Of a stretch of 64,000 bases of DNA, positions 17,884 to 29,751 are shown piece after piece. The notes beneath the pieces were generated by a model, which saw only the letters and a list, made by a program, of their open reading frames with translations, ran no database searches and was not told the DNA's origin. The translations under genes and the position numbers were made by a program. The stretch is from Gammaproteobacteria bacterium (lineage in GTDB: Bacteria; Pseudomonadota; Gammaproteobacteria; HTCC5015): assembly GCA_026004975.1 (NCBI GenBank), contig BPKE01000001.1, forward strand, positions 499,788 through 563,787, in the 5' to 3' direction. Within the stretch, counting starts at the first letter, position 1, and each line of letters opens with the position of its first letter.

Positions 17884-18927
17884 TCATTCGAAGGCGTACT
17901 GGTAACCCACGGTCACCATCCGCTCGACGCGCATGGCGACGCCGTCGGCGTGCTGGTCGATCGGTCGCCCCCACTCCAGGGCCAGCCGGTGCCCGCCGTG
18001 ACTCGCCCAGTTCAGGCCCAGCAAGGCGTCCAGGCGGCGGACGGCGGCGTTCGCCGGATCGGCGGTCGGCGACGGCGCGGTGATGAGCGGATCGCGCCCC
18101 TCGATCGCCTCCTGGTCCAGCCAGGCCAGGCGCAGGGACAGGCTCAGGGACGAGGCCGGCCGCCAGGCGGCCCAGCTGCTGAGCGCGCTGCGCGCCCCGG
18201 GACGCCAGCCCTGGTCGTTGCGGCCGGACGGGCGATCGAACAGGGCCTGCGCCCCCCACGACCAAGCGTCGCGCAAAGCCGCCCAGGTCAAACCCGCCGA
18301 CCACAGCGGCGTGCCGGCGCCCAGTTGCATCGGGTACGGCAGGCGCACGCGCATCGTCTGGCCCATCGGCGTGAGCACGGTGCCTTCGACCGTGGTGTCG
18401 CCGGTCGGCAGCGACACGCCCAGGTTCAGATGCAAGCTGTCCTCGCCGGCCGACCACAGGCCCCACAACGCGCCGAGCTTCACGTCGCCCAGGCCACGGC
18501 TCTCAGCGGTGAAATGCCCGAGCACGGTGTCGCCCATCATGCCCTGGAAGACACGATGGTCCATGGTATTTTCCAGGTGGGGCAGCATCAGCATGGTCGT
18601 CAGCCGGTCACTGGGCGCCCACATCAGACCCAGCATGTGCATGTGCATCGACATGCTCAGGGGCACCACGCGCATGAAGGCGGGCGGCGCGTTCGGGTTG
18701 GCGACCTCGGTGGCGACCCACTCCGGCGACACCGTTTCGTCGCCGGCGAGAAGGCCCGACATGTGCATGTCCATATGCCGATAGGACACCATCCATTCAC
18801 CGGCGCGATGGCGGTGGTCGCCCATCACGCCGATCGGCGCATGACTGTCCGGGCGGGGCCCGTCGGCATGCGCCACGGACAACGACAAACCGCACGCGCA
18901 CAGCGCGACGGCGACGACACGCGACAT
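17884..18927 (-). CDS. Met/His-rich predicted outer-membrane beta-barrel protein
   Basis: 347-residue exported protein with a signal peptide (about 1-21, ending SVAHA). After APIGVMGDHRHRAGEWMVSY comes a cluster of Met and His (HMDMHMSG, then MSMHMHMLGLMWAP), then alternating hydrophobic strands ending in an aromatic residue (VGYQYAFE), as in outer-membrane barrels of the phenol-degradation MetA-like group. Met/His clusters of this kind often bind copper. I recall such proteins next to copper-related genes, but no copper gene is present here. It is convergent with regA. Function not established. Confidence 0.7.
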   Translation of the reverse strand: MSRVVAVALCACGLSLSVAHADGPRPDSHAPIGVMGDHRHRAGEWMVSYRHMDMHMSGLLAGDETVSPEWVATEVANPNAPPAFMRVVPLSMSMHMHMLGLMWAPSDRLTTMLMLPHLENTMDHRVFQGMMGDTVLGHFTAESRGLGDVKLGALWGLWSAGEDSLHLNLGVSLPTGDTTVEGTVLTPMGQTMRVRLPYPMQLGAGTPLWSAGLTWAALRDAWSWGAQALFDRPSGRNDQGWRPGARSALSSWAAWRPASSLSLSLRLAWLDQEAIEGRDPLITAPSPTADPANAAVRRLDALLGLNWASHGGHRLALEWGRPIDQHADGVAMRVERMVTVGYQYAFE

Positions 18928-18966
18928 GGTCGATCTCCTCCGTTCGGATTGGCAACGGCGGGCAGT

Positions 18967-19974
18967 CTAGGCGCCGGGGGCAGCGGCGTCACTGCGACCG
19001 AGTGTCGCAGGCCAAAAGGCGCGGATGCCGGCGACGCCGTGCGCGCCGTGAACGCGCGCACGGGGCAAATCGGCCGGGCCGACGCCCCCCAGCGCGTACA
19101 CCGGGATCGACGTGTGTCGGCACGAGGCCTGCAGACCGGCCCAACCCAGCGGCACCGCGCCCGGATGGCTGGCGGTCGCGCACACCGGCGAGACGAAGGC
19201 CAGGTCGCAGCCCAAGGCCGCCGCGCGCGCCAGCGCCGCGGCGTCGTGGCAGGCGGCGCTGAGCCACACCGGGTCGGGCAACGGCCGCGCCGTCGCGGCC
19301 GCCAGCCGGGCGGCGGTCAGGTGCAGACCGTCGGCCAGGCCGGGCCGCCACCAGTCGACCGGCATGTTCAGCAGCAGCCGTGCACCGGCCTCCCGGCACA
19401 GCGGCGCCGCTTCGGCGGCCAGGGCCAGGTAGGCCGCCCGGTCGCGGGCGTGGTCGCGCAACACCACCAGCCCGACGCCGCCGGCCACGGCCGCGGCCAG
19501 GGCCGCCAACCACCGCGGCTCCTCGCCGCGCGGGCAAGGGGGCGTCACCAGGGCGCGCGGCGGCAATTGCAGGGCGCGCAGGATGCCCCGGTCGGCGGGC
19601 GGGAAGTCGGCCGGGTCCAGTGCCGCCGGCGCCCGCCAGGCCAGCGCCTGCCCCTCGGCGCCGCGCGGGCGGCCTTGGTAGGCCCGCACCCGCCAGACGT
19701 CCAGCAGCACGCTGCGCTCCGGATAATCGTGGTGGATCCGCCACCAGGGATGGGCGGCGGTCACGCGGACGCCCAGCTCCTCGGCGAGCTCACGGCGCAG
19801 CGCCGCCCAGGCGCTTTCGTCGACGTGGCGCTTGCCTCCTGGAAATTCCCATTTGCCGCCCTGGTGCACGCCTTCGGGCCGGCGGGTGATCAACACGCGG
19901 CCGTCGGCGTCTTCGATCAGGCCAACCACCACCCAGAGCGGCTCACGTGCGGTAGTCGGCGTTGATGCGCACAT
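18967..19974 (-). CDS. Nudix hydrolase fused to a ThiE/TenI-like domain
   Basis: 335-residue two-domain protein. The N-terminal half is MutT-like, with a complete Nudix box (GX5EX7REUXEEXGU) beginning at GKRHVDESAW and ending in RRELAEELGV; it probably cleans oxidised nucleotides such as 8-oxo-dGTP. The C-terminal half (about 145-335) is a thiamine-phosphate-synthase-like barrel (LLLNMPVDWWRPGLADGLHLT, PVYALGGVGPADLPRA) whose role in this fusion is unclear. The secA-argJ-Nudix/ThiE order is common in gammaproteobacteria. ATG 19974 overlaps argJ by 32 nt; in-frame GTGs at 19932 and 19929 are alternatives. Confidence 0.87.
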   Translation of the reverse strand: MCASTPTTAREPLWVVVGLIEDADGRVLITRRPEGVHQGGKWEFPGGKRHVDESAWAALRRELAEELGVRVTAAHPWWRIHHDYPERSVLLDVWRVRAYQGRPRGAEGQALAWRAPAALDPADFPPADRGILRALQLPPRALVTPPCPRGEEPRWLAALAAAVAGGVGLVVLRDHARDRAAYLALAAEAAPLCREAGARLLLNMPVDWWRPGLADGLHLTAARLAAATARPLPDPVWLSAACHDAAALARAAALGCDLAFVSPVCATASHPGAVPLGWAGLQASCRHTSIPVYALGGVGPADLPRARVHGAHGVAGIRAFWPATLGRSDAAAPGA

Positions 19975-21148
19975 AGGCCTCGGTCAGGTCGCAGGTCCAC
20001 ACGGTGGCCTCGCCCGAACCGGCGCCGAGATCGATGTCGATGGCGATGTCCGCGGCGCTTAGCGCCGCCTGTCCGGCCGCTTCGCTGTAGCCCGGGTCGG
20101 GCTCGCCCCCGCGCAGGATGGACACGCCGTTGATGGCCAGCGACACCGCGTCCACCCCCGCCACGCCGGCGCGGCCGACCGCCGCGAGAATCCGCCCCCA
20201 GTTGGGATCGCCGGCGTACAAGGCGGTCTTCACCAGCGGCGAATGCGCAACCGCGCGCGCCACCGCGTCGGCCTGGCGGGGGCCGGCGGCGCCGCGCACG
20301 GTGATGGCCACGAAACGCGTCGCCCCCTCACCGTCCCGGACGATCGCCTGGGCGAGGTGCCGGTAGACTTCGGCCAGAGCCGCTTCGAAGGCGGCGGCCG
20401 CCGGGCCGCGACGCGGCACCGCCGGCCCGCGGCCGGTGGCGATGAGCAGGGCAGCGTCGTTGGTCGAGGTGTCGCCGTCCACCGTGATGCGGTTGAAGCT
20501 GCCGGCCACCAGGCGCCGGTGCAAGGCGGCGAGGCGGCGCGGCTCAATGCGCGCGTCGGTGGCGATGAAGGCCAGCATGGTCGCCATGTTCGGGCAGATC
20601 ATGCCGGCCCCCTTGGCGATGCCGGTCACGGTCGCCGCCCCACCGGGCAGGTCCACCCGCAGCGACAGGCCCTTGGGCACGGTGTCGGTGGTCATGATCG
20701 CGCGGGCCGCCGCCCCCCAGCCGTCCGCGGTGAGCCCGGCGAACAACGCCGGCAACGCGGCGAGCACGCGGTCCACGGGCAAACGCTCGCCGATCACGCC
20801 GGTGGAGAACGGCAGCACGGTCTCCAACGCCAGCCCGGCCCGCTCGGCGACCGCGGCGCAGCAGCGCCGGGCGTCTTCCAGGCCGGCCCGGCCGGTGCCG
20901 GCGTTGGCGTTGCCGGCGTTGATCAGCAGGAAACGCGGTACGGCCGCGGCCAGGTGGCTGCGGGCCAGGCGCACCGGCGCGGCGCAGAAGCGGTTGCGCG
21001 TGAACACCGCCGCCACGGCGCTGCCCTCGGCCAGCTCGACGAGCAGGAGGTCGTCGCCGCCGCGGCGGCGCAGCCCGGCCGCGGTCGTGGCCAGGCGCAG
21101 GCCGGCCACCGCCAGCAGTCGTCCGGGCGCGTCGAGTCCCACCGCCAT
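19943..21148 (-). CDS. argJ: bifunctional ornithine acetyltransferase / N-acetylglutamate synthase
   Basis: 401-residue ArgJ. It transfers acetyl from N-acetylornithine to glutamate in the cyclic arginine pathway and may also use acetyl-CoA. The autocleavage site is in KGAGMICPNMATML, where the Thr of ATML becomes the N-terminal nucleophile of the beta chain. Other family signatures are AVFTRNRFCAAPV, NAGNANAGTG and NRITVDGDTSTND, and GDPNWGRI near the C-terminus. ATG 21148 lies 8 nt after the secA stop; the longer frame upstream is secA sequence in another frame. Confidence 0.95.
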   Translation of the reverse strand: MAVGLDAPGRLLAVAGLRLATTAAGLRRRGGDDLLLVELAEGSAVAAVFTRNRFCAAPVRLARSHLAAAVPRFLLINAGNANAGTGRAGLEDARRCCAAVAERAGLALETVLPFSTGVIGERLPVDRVLAALPALFAGLTADGWGAAARAIMTTDTVPKGLSLRVDLPGGAATVTGIAKGAGMICPNMATMLAFIATDARIEPRRLAALHRRLVAGSFNRITVDGDTSTNDAALLIATGRGPAVPRRGPAAAAFEAALAEVYRHLAQAIVRDGEGATRFVAITVRGAAGPRQADAVARAVAHSPLVKTALYAGDPNWGRILAAVGRAGVAGVDAVSLAINGVSILRGGEPDPGYSEAAGQAALSAADIAIDIDLGAGSGEATVWTCDLTEAYVRINADYRT

Positions 21149-21156
21149 GGCGCCGC

Positions 21157-23874
<2,718 letters not shown>

Positions 23875-23901
23875 GGCGGCTGAATCCGGTGCGGGACGGG
23901 A

Positions 23902-23924
23902 CGCCGCCGCGGACCGCGGCGGCG
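23902..23924. other. 11-bp perfect inverted repeat in the secA leader
   Basis: CGCCGCCGCGG and its exact complement flank a single base, between the M23 stop (23974) and the secA start (23874). It has no T-tract and falls at or just after the predicted secA transcription start. It could be a weak end signal for the M23 gene or a leader structure of secA. Confidence 0.5.
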
Positions 23925-23928
23925 GGCT

Positions 23929-23934
23929 ATTATA
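23929..23934 (-). promoter_or_regulatory. -10 element upstream of secA
   Basis: A perfect TATAAT lies on the minus strand 55 nt before the secA start codon. No convincing -35 box is found 16-18 nt further upstream, so the promoter call is tentative. Confidence 0.4.
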
Positions 23935-23973
23935 GCGCTTGCACGGGGTCGGCCCAGGGCGGGGGCGCGGGCC

Positions 23974-24891
23974 TCAACGGGCGGCGTAGATGAAATCGAG
24001 CGGATCGACCTGGCGGCCGTTGTGCAGCACCTCGAAGTGCACATGCGGGCCGGTGGAGCGGCCGGTGGACCCCATCAAGCCCACCACCTGGCCTTTTTTG
24101 ACGGCCTCGCCCTCCTTGACCAGCACCTTTTCGCAGTGCCCGTAGCGGGTGACGTAGCCGTTGCCGTGGTTGATTTCCACCAGGTTGCCGTAGCCCCAGC
24201 GGCGCCCGGCCCAGGTCACCAGCCCGCCGGCGACGGCGACGATCTCGGTGCCGGCCTTGCCGGCGATGTCGATGCCCTTGTGGAACTCGCGCCGCCCGGT
24301 GAACGGGTCGTTGCGGTAGCCGAAATAGCTGGAGATCCAGCCCTTGTGCACCGGCCGGCCGGCGGGGTGCACGGCTTCCTGGAGCAGGCGCGAGCGCAGG
24401 ACTTCCTCCAGGACGAACAACTGGTACTCGCGGTCGCCGAGCTCGCGGCCCAGATCTTCGATCAGGGTGTCGAGGTCGGCGCTGGGAACGGCTTCGGCGG
24501 CGGCCTCCTCGGCCGGCCCGCCGACGGCCGGGCTCTGGTCGAATTCGAATTCTTCCGGATCGAGCTTGGCGAGCTTGACCAGCTTGTCGCCCAGCGCGTT
24601 CAGGCGGGTGATGTGCGCCTGCATCTGGCCGACCCGGGCGGTGAGCGCTTCCACCCGCGCCTGGGCCTGTTCGCGCAAGTCGCGCACCGCCGCCCGCTGC
24701 GCCTCGAGCTCGGCGGCCCAGGCCAGCAGGTAACGGTCCTGGACGCTTTGCAGGGCGAGGCGATGGCCGAGCAGCGCGCCGCCGCCCATCAGCCCGAGCA
24801 CGACGGCCAGCAGACCGGCGGCGACCGCAGGGGAACGCAAATCCCACTGGTGGCGCCGTCGACCGCTGCGGCTGACGAGCAGAATGTGCAC
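23974..24891 (-). CDS. membrane-anchored M23-family peptidase
   Basis: 305-residue inner-membrane-anchored LytM-type protein. A membrane anchor lies at about 22-44 (AVAAGLLAVVLGLMGGGALLG). A coiled-coil region of about 60 residues follows (ELEAQRAAVRDLREQAQARV), then the C-terminal M23 domain with both zinc motifs intact (HKGIDIAGKAG and HVHFE). The GTG start at 24891 is supported by GGAGG about 10 nt upstream; no ATG fits. Location just upstream of secA is conserved in many gammaproteobacteria. It is probably a cell-wall endopeptidase. It is divergent from dciA. Confidence 0.9.
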   Translation of the reverse strand: MHILLVSRSGRRRHQWDLRSPAVAAGLLAVVLGLMGGGALLGHRLALQSVQDRYLLAWAAELEAQRAAVRDLREQAQARVEALTARVGQMQAHITRLNALGDKLVKLAKLDPEEFEFDQSPAVGGPAEEAAAEAVPSADLDTLIEDLGRELGDREYQLFVLEEVLRSRLLQEAVHPAGRPVHKGWISSYFGYRNDPFTGRREFHKGIDIAGKAGTEIVAVAGGLVTWAGRRWGYGNLVEINHGNGYVTRYGHCEKVLVKEGEAVKKGQVVGLMGSTGRSTGPHVHFEVLHNGRQVDPLDFIYAAR

Positions 24892-24944
24892 GCGCCGAAA
24901 TCCTCCAAATTTTTCAATCGGATAGCCGGGGAAGCTAGTGTAGA

Positions 24945-25418
24945 ATGCGTATTCTCCGAAGTCCAGCGGAACCGCTTTCGGCGATGGACCGACCTCCCCG
25001 TCCCCTGAGCGCGCGCCTGCCACCGGAATGGCGGCGCCGCCTGAGCGAACAGCGCGCCCTGTGGCAAGCGCTGCAGGCGGCCTTGCCACCCGAGTGGCGG
25101 CGGCCGCTGTGCGGCGCGGCGCTCGACGGCACGGCCCTGGTCCTGTTCGTTCCCTCCGCCGCCTGGGCGACCCGCCTGCGCTACAGCGAGCGCACGCTTC
25201 TGCCGCCGCTGTCGGCCGCCCTGGGGCGCCCGATCGAACGCCTGCGCGTGCGCGTCGCGCCGCCCCTGGCGCCGGCGCCCGCGGCGCGCGGCGCGGCCGC
25301 CGCACGCCGCCCGGCCCCGCCGCCGCCGGAAACCGGGGCGGTGCTGGCCACGCTGGCCGACAAGGTCGGCCATCCCGCCTTGGCACGGGCGCTGCGGCGC
25401 CTCGCGCGGCGCCGCTGA
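24945..25418 (+). CDS. DciA-like (DUF721) protein
   Basis: 157-residue small basic protein with a KH-like DUF721/DciA domain (WQALQAALPPEWRRPLCG, LVLFVPSAAWATRLRY). DciA loads the replicative helicase in bacteria lacking DnaC/DnaI. Placement between lpxC and the secA-linked M23 gene is typical. The C-terminal half is a low-complexity Ala/Pro/Arg tail. ATG 24945 has GGGGAAG 11 nt upstream; an in-frame ATG at 24984 is possible, and a TAGAAT at 24941 that could be a -10 box would favour it. Confidence 0.8.
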   Translation: MRILRSPAEPLSAMDRPPRPLSARLPPEWRRRLSEQRALWQALQAALPPEWRRPLCGAALDGTALVLFVPSAAWATRLRYSERTLLPPLSAALGRPIERLRVRVAPPLAPAPAARGAAAARRPAPPPPETGAVLATLADKVGHPALARALRRLARRR

Positions 25419-25482
25419 CGGCCCGCGCCTTGCCCTCCCTGGCTGGAAACGGACGGGCGCCGGGGCGCCCGCCGGGGCCGCC

Positions 25483-26394
25483 TCAGGTGGCGGCCAAGGT
25501 CTGGGTATAGGAAATCGGCGCCTGGACGGCGTCCTCGAACACCACTTCTTCCCAAGCTTCGGGCTGGGCGAGCAGTTTGCGCAACAGCATGTTGTTCAGC
25601 GCGTGCCCGGCCTTGTAGCCGGTGAAGGCGCCGATCAGGCTGTGGCCGAGCAGGTAGAGGTCGCCGATGGCGTCGAGGATCTTGTGCTTGACGAACTCGT
25701 CCTCGTAACGCAGCCCGTCCTCGTTGAGCACCCGGTAGTCGTCGACGACCACGGCGTTCTCCAGGCTGCCGCCCAGGGCCAGGTTCTGCTGGCGCAGGCG
25801 CTCGACGTCGCGCACGAAGCCGAAGGTGCGCGCGCGGCTCACCTCACGCAGGAAGGAGGTGCTGGAGAAATCGATCTCGGCGCTCTGCCGGGCCGACTTG
25901 AACACCGGGTGGTTGAATTCGATGGTGAAACCGACCTTGAAGCCGTTGAAGGGGTCCAGCCGCGCCCATTTGTCGTCCTGCTCGACGAGCACGGTTTTCT
26001 TGATGCGGATGAAGGTCTTGGGCCGGTTCTGCTCGACGATGCCGGCCGACTGCAGCAGGAACACGAACGGCCCGGCCGAACCGTCCATGATCGGGACTTC
26101 CGGGGCGTCCAAGTCCACGTAGGCGTTGTCCACGCCGAGCCCCGCCATGGCCGAGAGCAGGTGCTCGACGGTGGACACCCGCACGCCGTCCTTGCACAAG
26201 GTGGTGGACAAGCGGGTGTCGCAGACGTTGTTGCAGTCCGCCTTGATTTCCACCGGCGGGTCGAGGTCGACCCGGCGGAACACGATGCCGGTGTCGGGCG
26301 GCGCCGGGCGCAGGGTGAGGAAGACTTTCTTGCCGGTGTGCAGGCCGATGCCGGTGGCGCGGATGACGTTCTTGAGGGTGCGTTGTTTGAGCAC
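25483..26394 (-). CDS. lpxC: UDP-3-O-acyl-N-acetylglucosamine deacetylase
   Basis: 303-residue zinc deacetylase, the committed step of lipid A synthesis. It has the expected two-layer fold signatures: [20 protein letters not shown] at the N-terminus, [17 protein letters not shown] with the catalytic Glu/His, and [15 protein letters not shown] carrying zinc ligands. A late histidine is in GHALNN. Length matches E. coli LpxC (305). The GTG start at 26394 is backed by AAGGAG upstream. It follows ftsZ, the usual end of the dcw cluster. Confidence 0.96.
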   Translation of the reverse strand: MLKQRTLKNVIRATGIGLHTGKKVFLTLRPAPPDTGIVFRRVDLDPPVEIKADCNNVCDTRLSTTLCKDGVRVSTVEHLLSAMAGLGVDNAYVDLDAPEVPIMDGSAGPFVFLLQSAGIVEQNRPKTFIRIKKTVLVEQDDKWARLDPFNGFKVGFTIEFNHPVFKSARQSAEIDFSSTSFLREVSRARTFGFVRDVERLRQQNLALGGSLENAVVVDDYRVLNEDGLRYEDEFVKHKILDAIGDLYLLGHSLIGAFTGYKAGHALNNMLLRKLLAQPEAWEEVVFEDAVQAPISYTQTLAAT

Positions 26395-26507
26395 GCGGCG
26401 GTTCTCCTTGTCCGCGGCCGCCGAGGGGCGCGGCCGCGCGGGTGTTGTCGTTGTCGCGCAAAGGGGGCGGGCACCGGCGGACGACCGCGCGGCACCATCG
26501 CGGTGCA

Positions 26508-26537
26508 ATCATACACGAAACCGTCAAAAAGTGTCAC
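26508..26537 (-). promoter_or_regulatory. lpxC promoter
   Basis: On the minus strand GTGACA (26532-26537) and TATGAT (26508-26513) are 18 nt apart, with TG directly before the -10. The predicted leader is about 105 nt. A separate lpxC promoter after ftsZ is normal. Confidence 0.5.
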
Positions 26538-26578
26538 AAATTCAGTGAGTTTTCAACACCCCATCACAGATTCGGCCG

Positions 26579-27724
26579 TCAGTCGGCCTGGCGGCGCAGG
26601 AAGGACGGGATGTCCAGGAACTCCGCGTCCAGGTCGCGGTCGCGCCGGCCGCCGTCGGCGGCGGCGCGGCGGTGCCGGATCGCCGTGGGGGTTTCGTAGT
26701 CGGTGTAGTTGACCTCCGCGGGCGCCGCCGGCCGCTCGACCACGCGCAGGGACTTGGGCTGGGCGGCACGCGGCCCCAGGCCGGTGGCGACCACGGTCAC
26801 GCGCAGCTCGCCGCGCATTTCCGGGTCCAGAGCCATGCCGACCACGACGGTGGCGTCTTCGGAGGTGATGCCCTCGATGACCCGCCCGACCTGCTCGAAT
26901 TCGCCGATGGTCAGGTCGGTGCCGCCGGTGACGTTGACCAGCAGGCCGCGGGCGCCGGACAGATTGATGTCGTCGAGCAACGGGCTGGAGATCGCCGCCT
27001 CGGCCGCCTCCTGGGCGCGGCCCTGGCCGGTGGCCTGGCCGGTGCCCATCATCGCCATGCCCATCTCGGCCATCACGGTGCGCACGTCGGCGAAGTCGAC
27101 GTTGATCATGCCCGGCCGGGTGATGAGCTCGGCGATGCCCTGCACCGCCCCCTGGAGCACCTGGTTGGCGGATTTGAAGGCCTCGAGCAGCCCGACCTCC
27201 TTGCCGAGCACGCTGAGCAGCTTCTCGTTGGGGATGGTGATCAGGGAGTCGACGTGCTGTTCCAGCGCCTTGATGCCTTCCATGGCCACGGCCATGCGCT
27301 TGCGGCCCTCGAAGGGGAAGGGCTTGGTGACCACGGCCACGGTGAGAATGCCCATCTCCTTGGCGATCTGCGCCACGACCGGCGCCGCCCCGGTGCCGGT
27401 GCCGCCGCCCATGCCGGCGGTGATGAACAGCATGTCGGCGCCCTCGATCACGTTCTGGATGCGCTCGCGGTCCTCGAGCGCGGCCTGGCGGCCGACCTCG
27501 GGGTTGGCGCCGGCGCCCAGTCCCTTGGTGATGTTGCAGCCGATCTGCAGGGTGGTCTTGACCCCGCTGCTCTTCAGGGCCTGGGCGTCGGTGTTGGCGC
27601 AGATGAATTCGACGCCTTCGATGTGGTTCTCGAGCATGTGACGGACGGCGTTGCCGCCGCCGCCGCCGACGCCGATGACCTTGATCACGGCATTCTGACT
27701 GTAGGTGTCCATGAGTTCGAACAT
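26579..27724 (-). CDS. ftsZ: cell division GTPase FtsZ
   Basis: 381-residue tubulin-like GTPase forming the Z ring. The N-terminal MFELMDTYSQNAVIKVIGVG leads to the GTP-binding loop GMGGGTGTGAAPVVA. The T7 loop region (GMINVDFADVRTVM) completes the active site between subunits. The conserved C-terminal peptide that binds FtsA and ZipA is present (DIPSFLRRQAD). GGGAGGT lies just upstream of ATG 27724. An open frame continues far upstream only because of frame errors in ftsA. Confidence 0.97.
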   Translation of the reverse strand: MFELMDTYSQNAVIKVIGVGGGGGNAVRHMLENHIEGVEFICANTDAQALKSSGVKTTLQIGCNITKGLGAGANPEVGRQAALEDRERIQNVIEGADMLFITAGMGGGTGTGAAPVVAQIAKEMGILTVAVVTKPFPFEGRKRMAVAMEGIKALEQHVDSLITIPNEKLLSVLGKEVGLLEAFKSANQVLQGAVQGIAELITRPGMINVDFADVRTVMAEMGMAMMGTGQATGQGRAQEAAEAAISSPLLDDINLSGARGLLVNVTGGTDLTIGEFEQVGRVIEGITSEDATVVVGMALDPEMRGELRVTVVATGLGPRAAQPKSLRVVERPAAPAEVNYTDYETPTAIRHRRAAADGGRRDRDLDAEFLDIPSFLRRQAD

Positions 27725-27783
27725 CGCCTTACCTCCCGTTCCCGGTTGAATCGTCGCGTGGATGGGGCCCGGCCCCGGTGTTT

Positions 27784-29016
27784 TCAGAAACTCCCCTTGA
27801 ACCAATCGAGCATGCGCCGCCAGACGCCGGCCAGGCCGCCGCCGGCCAGGTATTCGCGGCCCGCGCCGCGGTGCGCCTGGCCGAACAGCAGCAGGCCGAC
27901 GCCGGTGGCGTAAATCGGGTTGCGCACGACGTCGGCCAGCCCGCTGACGTGCTGCGGCACGCCCAGGCGCACCGGCATGTTGAAGATCTCTTCGGCGAGC
28001 TCGACGACGCCTTCCATCTTGGCGCTGCCGCCGGTGAGCACCACGCCGGCGCCGACCAGGTCCTCGTAACCGCTGCGCCGCAGTTCGGCGGCGACCAGGT
28101 CGAGCAGCTCGGCGTAACGGGGCTCGACCACGTCGATGAGGGTCATGCGCGAGAGTTTTTTCGGCGGCCGGTCGCCGACGCCCGGCACCTCGATGGTCTC
28201 CTCGGCGCTGGCCAGTTGGCGCAGGGCGCAGGCGTACTTGATCTTGATGTCCTCGGCGTGCTGGGTGGGCGTGCGCAGGGCGACGGCGATGTCGTTGGTC
28301 ACCTGGTCGCCGGCGATGGGGATGCACCGCGGTGTGGCGGATGCTGCCCTGGCGAACACGGCGATGTCGGTGGTGCCGCCGCCGATGTCGACCAGGCAGA
28401 CGCCGAGCTCCTTCTCGTCCTCGGTGAGCACCGCGAACTCGAGGCGAGCTGCTCGAGGACGATGTCGTCCGACCTGCGAGCCCGCAGCGTGGACGCACTT
28501 GATGATGTTCTGGGCGGCGCTGACCGCGCCGGTGACGATGTGGACCTTGGCCTCCAGGCGCACGCCGGCCATGCCGACCGGCTCGCGGATGCCCTCCTGG
28601 CCGTCGATGACGATATTCCTGCGGGCAGTACGTGGAGGATCGCTGGTCCGCGGGGATGGCCACGGCGCTGCGCGGCATCGATCACGCGGGCGATCGTGCC
28701 TCGTGACCTCGCGGTCCTTGATCGCGACGACGCCGTGCGAGTTGAGGCTGCGTACGTGGCTGCCGGCGATGCCGGCGTAGACCGAGTGGATCTCGCAGCC
28801 GGCCATCAGCTCGGCCTCCTCGACGGCCCGCTGGATCGACTGCACGGTGGATTCGATGTTGACCACCACGCCCTTCCAGCCCGCGCGAGGGATGCGAGCC
28901 CATGCCGATCATTTCGATGCCGTCCGTCGGCGGTGACCTCGCCGACGATGGCCAGCGACCTTCGAGGTGCCGATGTCCAGGCCCACGATCAGGTCTTTGT
29001 CGCTCTTCTTGGACAT
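27784..29016 (-). CDS. ftsA: cell division protein FtsA, frame-disrupted as sequenced
   Basis: Actin-like membrane tether for FtsZ, about 411 codons. The start MSKKSDKDLIVGLDIGTSK is at 29016, but single-base indels near 28880-28970 shift the frame. Two to three short out-of-frame stretches then occur around 28340-28370, 28440-28490 and 28615-28700. The missing FtsA residues are readable in other frames (SAVAIPADQR, DDIVLEQLASS). The rest is well conserved: GVCLVDIGGGTTDIAVF, GAGVVLTGGSAKMEGV. Since FtsA is essential and the flanking genes are intact, I read this as sequence error. It lies between ftsQ and ftsZ as usual. Confidence 0.85.
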
Positions 29017-29019
29017 GCC

Positions 29020-29751
29020 TCAGACTCCTGTACCGGGTTCGGCGCCGTCGGTCCGCCAGCGCACCGCGAAGCCGTTGCTGTAACGCAGGTCCACCCGTGC
29101 CGCCGCCGCGCGGTCGGCGGCGTCGAGCCGCCGCCAGGCGAGCACGAACCGCCGCAGGCGCGCCTCGGGGTCACGGTCCGACAAGACGGCCTCGAGGCCG
29201 TCGGCGAAGTGCAGGGTCCACGCCCCGCGCGCTTCGCGGCGCAACCCGACCAGCTTGAGGTCGGCCGCGGCGAGCACGGCCCGCCAGGCCGTGTATTTCG
29301 CCCAGATCGCCTCGGCCTCGTCCACCGGCCCGGCCAACCGCGGCAAGTCCTCGGGCAGGGCGGTCGGCGTGAAGGGCCGGCCCTGGGCGTCCAGGGCGAG
29401 GGTGTCGTTGAAGCGGGCCACCGGCCGGCGCGGTGCCACGCGCACCAACAACCGGTCCGGCCAGCGGCGGTAGAGCTCGACGCGCGCCAGCCAGGGATGC
29501 GCCTCCAACGCGGCGCGTACGCGGTCCAGATCGGCGGTGAAGAAGCGGCCGTGCAGATGCGCCCGCAGGGTCTCGAGCAGCGCGGCGCGCTGCAGCGGGT
29601 CGGCGACGCCGACCAGCGCCACCCGCCACGTGGGCGGTGGCACGGCCCGCTCGGCGAAGCCGGCCGCGGCGGCCAGGACCAGCAGCAGGGCGGCGAGGCG
29701 CAGGCCGCGCCCGGGCGCGCCGCGGCGGCGGTGGCGCTCAGCCCTGGCCAT
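29020..29751 (-). CDS. ftsQ: cell division protein FtsQ
   Basis: 243-residue bitopic divisome protein linking FtsB/FtsL to the rest of the machinery. A short basic cytoplasmic tail (MARAERHRRRG) is followed by one membrane helix (LRLAALLLVLAAAAGF), a POTRA domain (VALVGVADPLQRAALLETL) and the FtsQ beta domain (ALPEDLPRLAGPVDEAEAIW). ATG 29751 overlaps the 3' end of ddl by 14 nt. It ends 3 nt before ftsA. The frame is intact. Confidence 0.92.
   Translation of the reverse strand: MARAERHRRRGAPGRGLRLAALLLVLAAAAGFAERAVPPPTWRVALVGVADPLQRAALLETLRAHLHGRFFTADLDRVRAALEAHPWLARVELYRRWPDRLLVRVAPRRPVARFNDTLALDAQGRPFTPTALPEDLPRLAGPVDEAEAIWAKYTAWRAVLAAADLKLVGLRREARGAWTLHFADGLEAVLSDRDPEARLRRFVLAWRRLDAADRAAAARVDLRYSNGFAVRWRTDGAEPGTGV

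Noticed and set aside
23875-23973. A SecM-like arrest peptide upstream of secA
   Set aside because: No short frame with a signal sequence or arrest motif is present; the upstream gene is an M23 peptidase.
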